64,000 bases of DNA from JADKFD01 sp050250665 (GCA_050250665.1 JBFWOF010000009.1:1-64000); one strand, 5' to 3'. Positions 1 through 8,981 are shown, numbered from the stretch's first letter. The notes: a model not told the origin generated them from the sequence alone. Numbers and translations: made by a program.

Positions 1-415
1 ACCATACGCCGGCGGGCGGACCTATGGAGTCGTGGTGGACCTGACCGGCCCAGGGCAGGTGAGGAAGCTCGCTGCCGCCGCGGAAGAATCGCTCGAAAAT
101 GATCTTCTTCTTTTGCCCGCCTGCAGACTCCTGCAGATAGACTACAAAAACGGAATCATCATCGCCTGCGCCAAACATCCAGCATTTCTGCCGACCATGC
201 GTTCCAACAATAAGCTCAATGGTCTGTTTATGGTTGCCACCCTTTATTTCCATGCTGGCCCGAAATGGCGGCGTGCTGTTGGATGTGATTTCTATTTCTG
301 AGCCGTTGGCAAAATAGCGGTTGACGGACGTGGCAGAGGTGACGATGAACTTACCATCCAGCGCCCGGTGGTTGGTCAAATACTGGAAGCGTCTATTCTT
401 GTATTCGAATCCCAT
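1..415 (-). CDS. Unknown protein, C-terminus cut by window edge
   Basis: The frame opens with ATG one base after the stop of the upstream trypsin-like gene and stays open for about 138 codons to the left edge, so the C-terminus is missing. The visible protein is soluble-looking with mixed charge (starts MGFEYKNRRFQY; contains a lysine cluster GGQKKKIIFERF). It shows no signal peptide or membrane segment. I do not recognise a family. The one-base spacing suggests translational coupling, making it the fourth member of the sigma/anti-sigma/protease operon. Base composition is visibly less GC-rich than in the window at large, as in the neighbouring gene, which could reflect recent acquisition. 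Confidence 0.6.
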   Translation of the reverse strand, partial: MGFEYKNRRFQYLTNHRALDGKFIVTSATSVNRYFANGSEIEITSNSTPPFRASMEIKGGNHKQTIELIVGTHGRQKCWMFGAGDDDSVFVVYLQESAGGQKKKIIFERFFRGGSELPHLPWAGQVHHDSIGPPAGVW

Positions 416-416
416 G

Positions 417-1136
417 TTATTGTGCTCCGATGGTTGATTTGATCCAATCTTCGTATCCCTCTATTGATCGGAATACCGCGAAACGCTCGCCATTCGACCT
501 GAGGCTGCAGTTTTGCAGTCCAACCACAGCCGTGTCATCCTCGCCCAGATAATAGGGGCAGCCACTATCGTCGCTCTCCGGGAACACATCGCCGTGGGAG
601 AAATTCTCCATGAGAAAAAAACCAGGGTTAGAGAAGTCACGGGCACGAATCCTTAGAGGGCCGGTAAGAAGATTGCCGTTGTCGAGATTCGGGTCGGAAT
701 AGTTCCGTCCGTAGCCGGCAATTGTACAAATTGCTCCAGGTTCGGCTGATTCCAGCCGCGGATAATTCGTCGCCAACGGCGACTCCAGCTCTACCAGACA
801 AATCTCGTCAAGGCGCCAATTGGTTTCAATTGGCGGTGGCCATTCGCGGGATTGCTCGTCGATTGCATAAGTCCCATATTCGACGAAGTGAATGCGGGAT
901 ACCGAAATCCCTGATTTAGCTGATGAAATCATCGGTTGATTCTGGGCAATGAGCTGGCTAAAGCCACCCTGGAAGAGGTGAGAGACGCTCAACGCAAATC
1001 TCGGCGCTATCATGACACCAGACCCATTCAGCATGCCGTTGTTGCGGGCGTCGATGAAACGAATCGCCGAGTTGTATTTGCCCATTTGCGGCGCTTTGCC
1101 GGAATCGACTGCAGAAGCCATGCTAAGCCTTCGCAT
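417..1136 (-). CDS. Trypsin-like serine protease domain protein
   Basis: 239 residues with the layout of a chymotrypsin-fold (S1/V8-like) protease. GSGVMIAPRFALSVSHLF matches the strand before the catalytic His (H53). LDEICLVELESPL supplies the Asp region (D110). DDSGCPYY occupies the place of the usual GDSGGP (S191), so the triad is kept although the oxyanion-hole motif is altered (GD to DD, GG to GC). No signal peptide is evident, so cytoplasmic action, or export by another route, is open. A GGAGG Shine-Dalgarno lies five bases before the ATG. It starts 16 bases after the anti-sigma-like gene and is followed one base later by the unknown gene at the left edge. Regulated proteolysis linked to the sigma system is possible but only inferred. 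Confidence 0.7.
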   Translation of the reverse strand: MRRLSMASAVDSGKAPQMGKYNSAIRFIDARNNGMLNGSGVMIAPRFALSVSHLFQGGFSQLIAQNQPMISSAKSGISVSRIHFVEYGTYAIDEQSREWPPPIETNWRLDEICLVELESPLATNYPRLESAEPGAICTIAGYGRNYSDPNLDNGNLLTGPLRIRARDFSNPGFFLMENFSHGDVFPESDDSGCPYYLGEDDTAVVGLQNCSLRSNGERFAVFRSIEGYEDWIKSTIGAQ

Positions 1137-1152
1137 AGTGCCTCCAGGTCAT

Positions 1153-1782
1153 CTAGTTGGTGGAAAGTGTGAGTTTTCGTTCATATGCCTTATTGCCCAG
1201 CTCAAAGTGCACTGAAACCTGAAGATCCAGTTCTTCCGGGTTTCGAATGACTATCGTGCCGAAACCGGCAGGATCAATTTCAATCGGACGCTTACGGCTT
1301 CCGCTTCCTGATTCCCACCAAGCCGCCGTCACCTCCGGCGCAAACGCTATCGACAACACATTGGTGGCGCCGGACTTGAGCACCACCGGCGATGCAGCCG
1401 CGTTCGAGCGCGAGACATCCAGCATGGTTGCGTATGCGGTTTCCACTGGTGCTGCATCGCGATAGAGCAGCGCGGCTGAGATCACGGCCCCGGTGATCGA
1501 CGCGGCCGCTGCCAACGGCAGCCAACGCAGGCTGTATCGCAGCGCGTTGGTCGGTGTGGGCGCTTTGCCGGAAAGCTCGTCGGCTGTTGGGTTCGGGATG
1601 GAAGTCAGGGCCGCGCGCACCGCCTCGTCGGCCTCCAGTTCTTCGATCAGCTGAGGCCGATCTAGTAGATAAGCCTCGAACCAGTCTCGTTCTCCGTCAT
1701 CAAGTTCGCGGTCGAGATAGCGATCCATCCAGGCACGCTCCAGCCAGTAGGGCATGGTGTCGGTGGGGTGATACACGGTCAC
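1153..1782 (-). CDS. Anti-sigma-factor-like single-pass membrane protein
   Basis: 209 residues. The N-terminal ~60 residues (MDRYLDRELDDGERDWFEAYL) resemble the helical anti-sigma domain of zf-HC2-type regulators, although the Cys/His zinc ligands are absent. One membrane helix is seen at about 87-107 (WLPLAAAASITGAVISAALL), followed by a ~100-residue C-terminal domain expected in the periplasm. It lies 112 bases downstream of an ECF sigma gene on the same strand, the classic arrangement of a sigma factor with its membrane-bound inhibitor. Family assignment rests on topology and context; the sequence itself is divergent. It probably sequesters the adjacent sigma factor and transmits an envelope signal. 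Confidence 0.65.
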   Translation of the reverse strand: MTVYHPTDTMPYWLERAWMDRYLDRELDDGERDWFEAYLLDRPQLIEELEADEAVRAALTSIPNPTADELSGKAPTPTNALRYSLRWLPLAAAASITGAVISAALLYRDAAPVETAYATMLDVSRSNAAASPVVLKSGATNVLSIAFAPEVTAAWWESGSGSRKRPIEIDPAGFGTIVIRNPEELDLQVSVHFELGNKAYERKLTLSTN

Positions 1783-1894
1783 AGGCAGTCGTTCCTCTTA
1801 GATGCGTCCCCCTGCTCCAAAGGAGTGCCGGAAGACGCGGTTGTCTCAGCAGCGAGGTGATAAAAAGTACAAGCGATGTGTGCCCGAGCACGCA

Positions 1895-2485
1895 TCAACC
1901 CGGATTCTGCAGTTCGCGTGGGCCGCGATGTTTGATGACCTCGCGCAATCGCATGCGTGCCCGGTTGACGATCTTGCGGAAGTTCGATTCCTCTATCTCT
2001 AGAGTCAGGCACACTTCTTCGCGGGTTTCTTCCAGCAGATAGAAACGCCGCAACAACTCGCGATCCCGGGCGACCGGCAACTCCGCTACCAACTCGCGCA
2101 CGCACGCATTGCGTATTCGGCGAGCCTGGACTTCATCCGGTGGATCTTCGCTTGCCAGGGTCTCGGTATCGATCTCGGCACTGGACTGCCAGCGTGACTG
2201 CGTCCGGTACCACGAGGTGCATGCGTTGCGGATGCTCAGCTGAAGATAGTGAGGAAGGGCCCTGGGGTCATCGATTCTGCGATCGCGCAGGCGCTGCAGC
2301 AGGTCCATCAGCACGTTCTGTACGATGTCTTCGACTTGCGGCTCATTCGGGCGGCAATGCCGTCTCGCCACCGCGCAGGCAGCTCGGTAATAACGTTCAA
2401 AAAGCGCAGCCTCGGCGTCGCGATCACCCTTGCCGATGCGTTCGGCAATTGCCGCCAGATCGGTAGCCAGATCAGTGGTTTCCAT
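1895..2485 (-). CDS. ECF-type RNA polymerase sigma factor
   Basis: 196 residues. Region 2 covers about residues 20-95 (EAALFERYYRAACAVARRHC, then VEDIVQNVLMDLLQRL, the core-binding and -10 recognition helices). A short linker follows, then region 4 at about 130-190 (RELLRRFYLLEETREEVCLTL, then SNFRKIVNRARMRLREVI), the helix-turn-helix that reads the -35 box. Length and the absence of regions 1 and 3 are typical of the extracytoplasmic function group. It is first in a run with an anti-sigma-like membrane protein, a trypsin-like protein and an unknown protein, so it probably autoregulates this operon. It differs from the three kinase-linked sigma factors in the window, which have a different region 2/4 signature. 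Confidence 0.9.
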   Translation of the reverse strand: METTDLATDLAAIAERIGKGDRDAEAALFERYYRAACAVARRHCRPNEPQVEDIVQNVLMDLLQRLRDRRIDDPRALPHYLQLSIRNACTSWYRTQSRWQSSAEIDTETLASEDPPDEVQARRIRNACVRELVAELPVARDRELLRRFYLLEETREEVCLTLEIEESNFRKIVNRARMRLREVIKHRGPRELQNPG

Positions 2486-2682
2486 CGGCAGCAGTCGTCC
2501 CCAAGGCCTTGATACCGAATGCTGAAGCTAGCATAGGCGCGTCACGAATCATTGCTGTTGTTCGTTGTTGCGACCTGGGGATGACTGCGCGATGGTCCGC
2601 GGCAGGCTCTCCAGGCCGCAGTCAGTCGGATTGTCGGCTGGAACCAGCGGGAGGGCCCGCAAGCATCATCTTGTCGGCACGC

Positions 2683-3486
2683 TCAGCGAGCTTCCGCCCC
2701 TCCGGAACCTTGCTGAACAAAGAAGGCCTTGAGCCACGCATTTCCACCCCGTGGCCAGATATGGCCGGCGTTGTAGAGGCCGAACACCAGCGGGGCGCCG
2801 CCGGGTTTGGGCTGGATCCAGCGGCAGCAGTCAGCGAAATCGGTCTGGTTGTTGCTGGACAGATTGTGGCGGCCGAGGGCCTGCACGGTCTTGGCCCAAT
2901 CCTCCTGATACTTGCGATCTTCGCCGCGGCCGAACAGATAGATGAAGGGTTTGGGCGGGGTCTGGGCGGCGTAGTCGGGTTGCAGCGCGCCGATAGCGGC
3001 GAAGGCGGCGAAAGCCTGGTTGCGTTCCGCCAGTAGCAGGAACACGAAGTGGCCGCCGTTGGAAAACCCGGCGACATAGGTCTGCGCGGTTTCGGTCGGG
3101 TAGCGGCGCCCCAGTTCCGCGAGCAAGCGATCCGTGAGCTTGAGGTCGCGGTCGTTGTAGCTGCCGGTGTGGTATTGCCAGCCGCGCATCGGCGGCGTGG
3201 TGTCGATGGTCTCGCCGCGCGGATAGGCAATGATGGCCTCGGGCCAGTCCTGGTGCAGCTTGACCGCAGTGGCAAACTTGACCTGGTCATCGCCGCGGCC
3301 GTGAAAGGCCAGCACCAGCGGGATAGGCTCGCTGCCGACCTCATCGGGCGCGAATACCAGCACCTTGCGAGTCTGGCCGTCGATGTCGAATTTCAGCGTG
3401 AATCGCTTGGCCTGGGCTTCCAGTGCCAGCGCGATCAATGCCAGCACGACGATGGCGCGGATCAGGTTTCGCGAGAGTCTGGACAC
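2683..3486 (-). CDS. Secreted PHB-depolymerase/feruloyl-esterase-like hydrolase
   Basis: 267 residues from a GTG start preceded by GGAGG at seven bases; the open frame extends further upstream but only through repeat sequence. A signal peptide (about residues 1-26, AIVVLALIALALEAQA) precedes an alpha/beta-hydrolase domain of the LpqC/polyhydroxybutyrate depolymerase type (COG3509). The oxyanion strand is LVLAFHGRGDD (about 58-67), the nucleophile elbow is GFSNG (Ser142), and the late His lies in YNAGHIWP (about 243). Such enzymes hydrolyse short polyesters or feruloyl-type esters outside the cytoplasm; the substrate cannot be told from sequence. It lies 197 bases upstream of the ECF sigma gene on the same strand. 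Confidence 0.8.
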   Translation of the reverse strand: MSRLSRNLIRAIVVLALIALALEAQAKRFTLKFDIDGQTRKVLVFAPDEVGSEPIPLVLAFHGRGDDQVKFATAVKLHQDWPEAIIAYPRGETIDTTPPMRGWQYHTGSYNDRDLKLTDRLLAELGRRYPTETAQTYVAGFSNGGHFVFLLLAERNQAFAAFAAIGALQPDYAAQTPPKPFIYLFGRGEDRKYQEDWAKTVQALGRHNLSSNNQTDFADCCRWIQPKPGGAPLVFGLYNAGHIWPRGGNAWLKAFFVQQGSGGAEAR

Positions 3487-3566
3487 GGCGTGCCTCCGCA
3501 GCAGCAACGGGCTCGGGAAAGCGTACCGGATCGGTCGTGAAGAGGGCTTGCGCGGGGAAGGGATGG

Positions 3567-3663
3567 CGTCATTGCGAGGAGCGCAGTGACGAAGCAATCC
3601 AGCGCCAGTGCGGACATGCGTCTGGATGGCTTCCCCCGGATCAAGTCCGGGGTCGCAATGACG
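3567..3663. repeat. MITE/BIME-like element with 11-bp terminal inverted repeats
   Basis: A 97-bp intergenic element bounded by CGTCATTGCGA and its exact complement TCGCAATGACG. It contains an internal hairpin (CCCCGGA, 5-base loop, TCCGGGG at 3634-3652). The sequence type (TGCGAGGAGCG...GAAGCAATCC) is a widespread bacterial extragenic palindromic element. It lies in the spacer between the lipase and esterase genes. Confidence 0.7.
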
Positions 3664-3673
3664 CCGGTCCGGG

Positions 3674-3711
3674 GCTTTGGTAGGTCCAGACAAGTCTGGA
3701 CCTACCAAAGC
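3674..3711. repeat. Perfect 18-bp palindrome, 2-base loop
   Basis: The arms GCTTTGGTAGGTCCAGAC and their exact complement are separated only by AA. There is no following T-tract, so this is more likely a repetitive extragenic palindrome than an intrinsic terminator, although it could attenuate or stabilise transcripts. It sits ten bases after the MITE-like element. Confidence 0.75.
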
Positions 3712-3730
3712 CGTCAGCCCCGTAGCCTTT

Positions 3731-3758
3731 CCCGTGCCCCGTGCCCCGTGCCCCGTGC
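3731..3758. repeat. Four tandem CCCGTGC heptamers
   Basis: Four exact 7-bp copies in tandem just past the 3' end of the patatin-like gene. A non-triplet microsatellite of this kind can vary in copy number, but here it lies outside coding sequence. Confidence 0.8.
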
Positions 3759-3763
3759 CCGCC

Positions 3764-5392
3764 TCACCCAAACATCGACTGCACCAATTCTCGGTTGCTG
3801 CTGCCGCCACCGGTTGGCCGCCAGTCGGCGGCCAGATTCCAGGTCCACAGATGGGCCAGCGCGTTGACGGCGATGGCATCCAGTTCCAGCTGGGTGAAGG
3901 TGTTGTACAGCGGGAAGGCGCCGCGCCCGGCCAGCTCTATGGCTGCCTGCACTTCCCAGCTGAGCTTGTGCCAGAACTCGTCCACATGGTCGTTGTACAT
4001 CCACAGCACATCCACCGTGCGGCCACCGCGGATGCCATACCAGTCGTTGTCCAGTAGCGGCAGGCTGAGTTTCACGACCACCGGCTCGCCCTGGCTGCGC
4101 CTGGCCCACAGGGCCTGCTGCAGATCGGCAAAGCAGCTGGTCGGGAACACCTGGTTGTGGCGGTAGAGGCGCACCGGGCCGCTGCCGGGATCGCGGTTGT
4201 AGGGCACATAGCCCTTGCCGCGTACATAAGGCTGCAGTCCGAACAGCGGCGGCAGATCGCTGGAGACCACGATCTGGCCATCCTCCATGCGGATACCTTC
4301 ATCGGTGTTGATGCCGACCAGCACGCCAGACACGCCGCGCGCGAGCATGGCGTTCAAGCCCAGATTTTCGAGACTGCCACCATCGGCAAAACGATAGGTG
4401 CGAGTCGGCACTGTGGTGCGATTGGCAATCGGGAAGTAGCTGTAGCGTGGCACCAGGCCTTCGAATTCCGGATGCTGCTCCTCGAACTCCTGGGCAAATG
4501 CGGCACTGCTGCAGCCGGCGATATCGGCCAGCGTGAACGGTCTGACCGGAGTAGTCACCGCGACCTCGCCTGGTGCCGTGTCCTTCTCGTACATCGCGTT
4601 CATGGCCAGCGACTCGACCAGCCCGCCGCCGATGGTGGCGGCATTGCCTGCCGCGGGGAAGGGCTGGCGCACCCCGAGCATGAAGTTGGCCTCGAAGGGC
4701 ACGAGGTCTGCGCTGGTGCTGTCGTCGATGAAGATGGCGGTGTTGAAGACCATGAACGGACGCTTGCGCTGCACCGTGTAGAAGTCAGTGAGGCGCAAGC
4801 CCGGGTTGTGCGCCAGGGTGCTGTTGGGCAGCTGCAGATAGGCCTCGGTCCAGCTGAAGTAGTGGGTGTCGAAATGCTGCGCCGCTGGATCGGCGTGCCA
4901 CAGGCCGTAGGGTCGCAGCACGCTGTGGCCGATCAGGCCCTGCCACAGATCACTGGTCGGATAGCCCCATTCCTCGCGCAGCTTCAGCACCTCGGCAACA
5001 TCGCGCAGCAAGCCGAGATTGCCAGGTACCCGGCCGAGGCTGTTGCGGCTCAGTTGATCGAGTGCGTAGGGCAGCTGGCCGGTGACCGTGAGCTGGCCGG
5101 GGTCGAGCACCGGTGTGCCCAGAAAGTCGGCATCGCTGATGGTGGCCGGCAGATAGGTGTACAGCGTGTTAGCCCAGGTGCCGCCCGAGACCGAGGAGAT
5201 GGCGAAGACCTGATCCATCAGCCCCAGATGATCCAGCGCCCGTAGCTGCCCCATGGCGCAAGTGAGCGCACGGCTGCCGCCGCCGGACAGACACAGGCCG
5301 ATGCTGCGCGGCGGAGCGCTCAGATCGGGCGCCAGCGCTGAGCTGGTGATTGAGGGCAAGGGCAGGATGGAGGCTTGCAGGGTCTTCGGCAT
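3764..5392 (-). CDS. Patatin/cytosolic-PLA2-type phospholipase
   Basis: 542 residues from an ATG with a GAGGA Shine-Dalgarno seven bases upstream; the longer frame adds 19 Arg-rich residues with no support. The Ser-Asp dyad of the patatin/cPLA2 fold is complete: glycine-rich oxyanion loop SGGGSR (36-41), nucleophile elbow SSVSGGTW (Ser69), and DGGSLENLG at about 336 (catalytic Asp). Length and the W/Y-rich middle fit the bacterial cPLA2-catalytic-domain group better than short RssA-type patatins. No signal peptide is seen, so it is likely cytosolic or exported by another route. Predicted activity is acyl-ester hydrolysis of lipids. The gene follows the CorC-like transporter on the same strand after 84 bases. 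Confidence 0.8.
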   Translation of the reverse strand: MPKTLQASILPLPSITSSALAPDLSAPPRSIGLCLSGGGSRALTCAMGQLRALDHLGLMDQVFAISSVSGGTWANTLYTYLPATISDADFLGTPVLDPGQLTVTGQLPYALDQLSRNSLGRVPGNLGLLRDVAEVLKLREEWGYPTSDLWQGLIGHSVLRPYGLWHADPAAQHFDTHYFSWTEAYLQLPNSTLAHNPGLRLTDFYTVQRKRPFMVFNTAIFIDDSTSADLVPFEANFMLGVRQPFPAAGNAATIGGGLVESLAMNAMYEKDTAPGEVAVTTPVRPFTLADIAGCSSAAFAQEFEEQHPEFEGLVPRYSYFPIANRTTVPTRTYRFADGGSLENLGLNAMLARGVSGVLVGINTDEGIRMEDGQIVVSSDLPPLFGLQPYVRGKGYVPYNRDPGSGPVRLYRHNQVFPTSCFADLQQALWARRSQGEPVVVKLSLPLLDNDWYGIRGGRTVDVLWMYNDHVDEFWHKLSWEVQAAIELAGRGAFPLYNTFTQLELDAIAVNALAHLWTWNLAADWRPTGGGSSNRELVQSMFG

Positions 5393-5476
5393 GGCGCGTC
5401 CTCGTTCGTGTGGGCGACGTCTGCATGACAAAGGGCGCGAAGGCGACAATTGTCTCAGTCGCGTGCGAGGTCGCTG

Positions 5477-6742
5477 CTACTCCTCACCCTCGGGCGCCAC
5501 CACCCGCACCCGGCGCACGACATTGTCGCGGACTTCCTGGATGTCCATCTGGTAACCATCGATTTCCAGCGCTTCGCCGGGGGTGGGCAGATGTTCGAGC
5601 ATGGCCACGATCAGTCCACTCAGAGTGCGGGCGGCTTCGGTGGGCAGTTCCCATTGCAGGCGGCGGTTGAGGCTGTGCACCGGGATGCGGCCGTCGATCA
5701 GCAGGCTGCCGTCGGCTTCGAAATGGATGTGGCGGGTGTCCTGTTTGGGTGCCGTGGTGAACTCACCGACGATCTCTTCGAGGATGTCGGCCACCGTGAC
5801 CAGGCCCTGCAGCGAACCGTATTCGTCGATGACCAGCGCCGAGCGTCGCTGCTGGCGCTGGAAGGCCACCAGTTGCTGGGTCAGATTGGTGCCTTCGGGC
5901 ACGTAGTAGGGCGTGCGCATGCGCTTTTCGATGAGCTCGGCGTCGATGGCCTGTAGCTGACTGAGATCGAGCAGATTGCGCAGATTGAGGATGCCGACCA
6001 CATTGTCGATCCTGCCGCGATAGACCACGGCGCGGCTGTAGGGGAAGTCCTTGAGCGCTTCGCGCAGTTCCTCGGCGCTGTCGTCGAGATCAATGCCCTT
6101 GATCTCGGTGCGCGGCACCATGATGTCGTCGATCATGGCCTCTTCCAGCGCCAGGATGTTCAGCAGCATGTGCCGATGGCTTTCCGGTATCAGCCCGCCT
6201 TCCTCGCGCAGCACACTGCGCAGTTCGTCCTGCGACAGAGTCTGATCCGACCTTCCACCGCCGCGATGTCCGAACATCCGCAGCACCCAGCCTGACAGCA
6301 GATTGATCAGCCGCACCAGGGGATAGAACAGCCGCAGCATCGGGTACAGCACGTAGGCGGCCGGCAGGGCGATGCGCTCGGGATGCAGCGCCGCATAGGT
6401 CTTGGGCGCCACCTCGGCAAAGATCAGCACCACCACGGTCAGAAAGGCGGTACCGATCAGCACGCCGGCCTCACCGGCGATGCGCACGGCAGCGATGGTG
6501 GCAATGGCCGAGGCCAGGATATTGACGAAGTTGTTGCCGAGCAGGATCAGTCCGATCAACCGTTCCGGGTGATGCAGCAATTGCTGAGCCAGTTTGGCGC
6601 CGCGGTTGCCGTCGCGGGCCAGGTGCAGCAGCCGGAAGCGGCTGATGGACATCAGCGCCGTCTCTGAACTGGAGAAGAAGGCCGAGCAGATCAGCAGAAC
6701 GGCCAGTGCCGCGAACAGCAGGGGTAAGGGGAGATCAATCAT
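5477..6742 (-). CDS. CNNM/CBS-domain CorC/HlyC-family transporter
   Basis: 421 residues. The N-terminal CNNM (DUF21) domain has four hydrophobic stretches within about residues 1-150 and the signature SAFFSSSETALMSISRFRL near residue 20-38. A CBS pair follows at about 205-330 (MVPRTEIKGIDL; ALVIDEYGSLQGLVTVADIL), then a CorC_HlyC domain to the C-terminus (DGRIPVHSLNRRL). This is the architecture of E. coli YfjD (CorB) and related inner-membrane proteins implicated in Mg/Co efflux or sodium-coupled magnesium transport; the true substrate is unsettled in the family. It sits 38 bases downstream of the MscS-type channel, so the two may be co-transcribed. Confidence 0.88.
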   Translation of the reverse strand: MIDLPLPLLFAALAVLLICSAFFSSSETALMSISRFRLLHLARDGNRGAKLAQQLLHHPERLIGLILLGNNFVNILASAIATIAAVRIAGEAGVLIGTAFLTVVVLIFAEVAPKTYAALHPERIALPAAYVLYPMLRLFYPLVRLINLLSGWVLRMFGHRGGGRSDQTLSQDELRSVLREEGGLIPESHRHMLLNILALEEAMIDDIMVPRTEIKGIDLDDSAEELREALKDFPYSRAVVYRGRIDNVVGILNLRNLLDLSQLQAIDAELIEKRMRTPYYVPEGTNLTQQLVAFQRQQRRSALVIDEYGSLQGLVTVADILEEIVGEFTTAPKQDTRHIHFEADGSLLIDGRIPVHSLNRRLQWELPTEAARTLSGLIVAMLEHLPTPGEALEIDGYQMDIQEVRDNVVRRVRVVAPEGEE

Positions 6743-6780
6743 CGCCGGTTGAGCGGAGGTAATCGGCAGAGTCTATCGGA

Positions 6781-8898
6781 TCAGGAGCGCGTCGATGGAT
6801 CCGGCTCCGGGTCCTTTGACTTCGGGAGCTCGGCGAGGGCGTCGTCGAGCGCGTCGTTGCCACCCAGTTCACGTCGCTCCGTCTTGCTCAGCGTGGCGTC
6901 GCGCTTCGGTTCCTTGGCTGCCTTCGGCGGTTTGGCGCGGCCCTGCCAGAGTGATCTGGCTTCATCCTGTTGCGTGCCAAACAGGCTGCGTACGTGCAGA
7001 TCACGCTGCGGGAAGGGGATCTCGATGCCATAAGCACGCAGGGCGTCCTCCAGTGCCCAGTAATAGGCCGCCTGCACGGCGCCAGGGCGTTTGACGGCAT
7101 CGGCGGTCAGCCACACCACCAGTTCGAAGTCCAGTGAACTGTCGCCAAAACCGACCAGCCAGACCTGGGCGCGGCGGGGACCGCTGGTGGCAAAGGTGAA
7201 AGGCACGCCAGCTGCGGCTTCCAGCGCCGCCTTCTTGACCAGTTCCTTGTCCACGCCATAGGCCACGCCAAAAGGGATGCGCACACGACGAGTGATCTCG
7301 CGCAGGGTCCAACTGGTCACCCGGCCGTTCACGAACTCGGAATTGGGCACCAGGATGTCGATGTTGTCGTTGGTCGTGACCCGCGTGGCGCGAATGCTGA
7401 TGTCCGTCACTTCACCGGTCACGCCCGATTCCAGCTCGACGAAATCGCCGATCTTGAGACTGCGCTCGAACAGCAGGATCAGGCCGGAAATGAAATTGTT
7501 GACCACGGTCTGCAGGCCAAAACCGATGCCCACACCGAGCGCGCTGGCGAAGATCGCGATCTTGGTCAGGTCCAGACCGATGGCGGCCAGAGCGACACTG
7601 AAACCGAGCACGATCATCAGGTAATGGGCGATGCGTCCGGCCGCGTAGAGCGCCGGGCGACTGACATCGGGTCGGCGTTGACCGTAGCGTTCCAGTGCCC
7701 GTCTGAACCAGTGTGACAGCAGCCAGGCAGCCAGCAGAATGGCGATCACACGCAGTGTTCCGCCGAGCGTGATCGCGGCATTGCCGACCTCGAACAGCGG
7801 GTAGCTCAGCGCCTCGCGGCTGGTGCTGGAGATGCTGCTCCAGAATGAACCGAGATTGGCCAGCCGCCGCTCCCAGAACGGCGTCTGTTGCTCCCAGATC
7901 TGGCTTTCGGCGGCGACCAGCCAGCGCAGCGCCGCCACCTTCTCGTCCACCTGACGCAGCTGCGAGCGCAGCTTCGGCAGGTCGCGCTGTACCGTCTGCA
8001 CGGTGCGTCGATCGCTGCTGTCGGCAATCAGCGTCAGGCGCCGGTCGGCACGGGCATAGGCGCGCTCGAGCTCATCGACTGCCGGCAGCAAGGCTTTCAT
8101 GCTGGCGCGGCTCAGGTTGGGTTCGGTCGTTTGTTCGGCGACCCTCAGCGCAATCTCGGCCTCGGTCAGCGAAAGGCGCTGCAGCAGCTTGCCAGCCGCC
8201 TGCGCCACGTCGTTGACCGACTGCAATCCGGACCAGGACGCGGGGTCAAGATCCTCCACCGTGTTGGCCGCGGTCTGGGTCCAGCCCTTGACCTCGTCCT
8301 TGCCAGGCTTGAGCTGCAGGGCGGCTTCATCGAGGAAAGCATTGACGGCGGTGAGACTGGCATCGGCTGCCAGCAGATCCTGGCGCAGGCGTTTGGCCTC
8401 GTGGTTTCGGGTCTGCGCCGACAGCGACTGGATCGTGGACGACAGCGTGTCGGTGTCTGCCGGCATGGAAGGCGCAGGCAAACGCTCCACGGTGTCGCGC
8501 AACAGATCTCTTTCTGCGCGCAGCAAACGGCGCTTCTCCACCACGGTCAGCGCCCGCGAGACCGTGGTCGGCAAGCCCGGCAGATCGCCGACCGGGAAGT
8601 CGCGGGCTGCCACCGCGAGCTCTTCCTTGAGCGCATCCAGCGCCTGTCCCAGTTCCTTGAGCGCGGCCGGATCGGCATCGACATAGCGCTCCAGCAACTG
8701 CGCGCGCAGCGTCTCGACCTCAGCTGGGGTTTGCGGCTTGCCGCTGGGCTCTGCTGCCGCCACTTCGGCAGACGGAGCGCTTTCGGTCAGTTGGGCCAGA
8801 ACGGGACTGGCCAGCATCAGGGCGAGACACAGCCAGAGACTGCGGAGCAGCCGATGGCGTGGAATGGCAGGGACCGCGGCGGACGAGTTCAGAACCAT
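6781..8898 (-). CDS. MscS-family mechanosensitive channel with DUF3772-type periplasmic domain
   Basis: 705 residues. A signal peptide (about 1-35, ending SPVLAQ) leads into a long helical periplasmic region rich in Leu/Arg/Glu heptads (about 40-350), like the DUF3772 region of large MscS homologues. Membrane helices follow at about 375-480. The MscS pore signature is ALGVGIGFGLQTVVNNFISG, running into LILLFERSLKIGDFVEL, then the beta domain (VTDISIRATRVTTNDNIDIL) and C-terminal domain (EIPFPQRDLHV). It should gate under membrane tension to release solutes on osmotic downshock. It is first of a compact minus-strand group with the CNNM/CBS transporter. Confidence 0.9.
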   Translation of the reverse strand: MVLNSSAAVPAIPRHRLLRSLWLCLALMLASPVLAQLTESAPSAEVAAAEPSGKPQTPAEVETLRAQLLERYVDADPAALKELGQALDALKEELAVAARDFPVGDLPGLPTTVSRALTVVEKRRLLRAERDLLRDTVERLPAPSMPADTDTLSSTIQSLSAQTRNHEAKRLRQDLLAADASLTAVNAFLDEAALQLKPGKDEVKGWTQTAANTVEDLDPASWSGLQSVNDVAQAAGKLLQRLSLTEAEIALRVAEQTTEPNLSRASMKALLPAVDELERAYARADRRLTLIADSSDRRTVQTVQRDLPKLRSQLRQVDEKVAALRWLVAAESQIWEQQTPFWERRLANLGSFWSSISSTSREALSYPLFEVGNAAITLGGTLRVIAILLAAWLLSHWFRRALERYGQRRPDVSRPALYAAGRIAHYLMIVLGFSVALAAIGLDLTKIAIFASALGVGIGFGLQTVVNNFISGLILLFERSLKIGDFVELESGVTGEVTDISIRATRVTTNDNIDILVPNSEFVNGRVTSWTLREITRRVRIPFGVAYGVDKELVKKAALEAAAGVPFTFATSGPRRAQVWLVGFGDSSLDFELVVWLTADAVKRPGAVQAAYYWALEDALRAYGIEIPFPQRDLHVRSLFGTQQDEARSLWQGRAKPPKAAKEPKRDATLSKTERRELGGNDALDDALAELPKSKDPEPDPSTRS

Positions 8899-8981
8899 GG
8901 TCTCAGCTTAGCCCAAGGCGGCGCCACTTGCCCGCAGATGCAGAGATTCCGCCCGAACATCTGCCGGTGGGAGCCGCCATC

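Noticed and set aside
32..301. An 89-codon plus-strand frame at the left edge
   Set aside because: Overlaps the better minus-strand frame that is coupled to the upstream gene by one base; no ribosome site.
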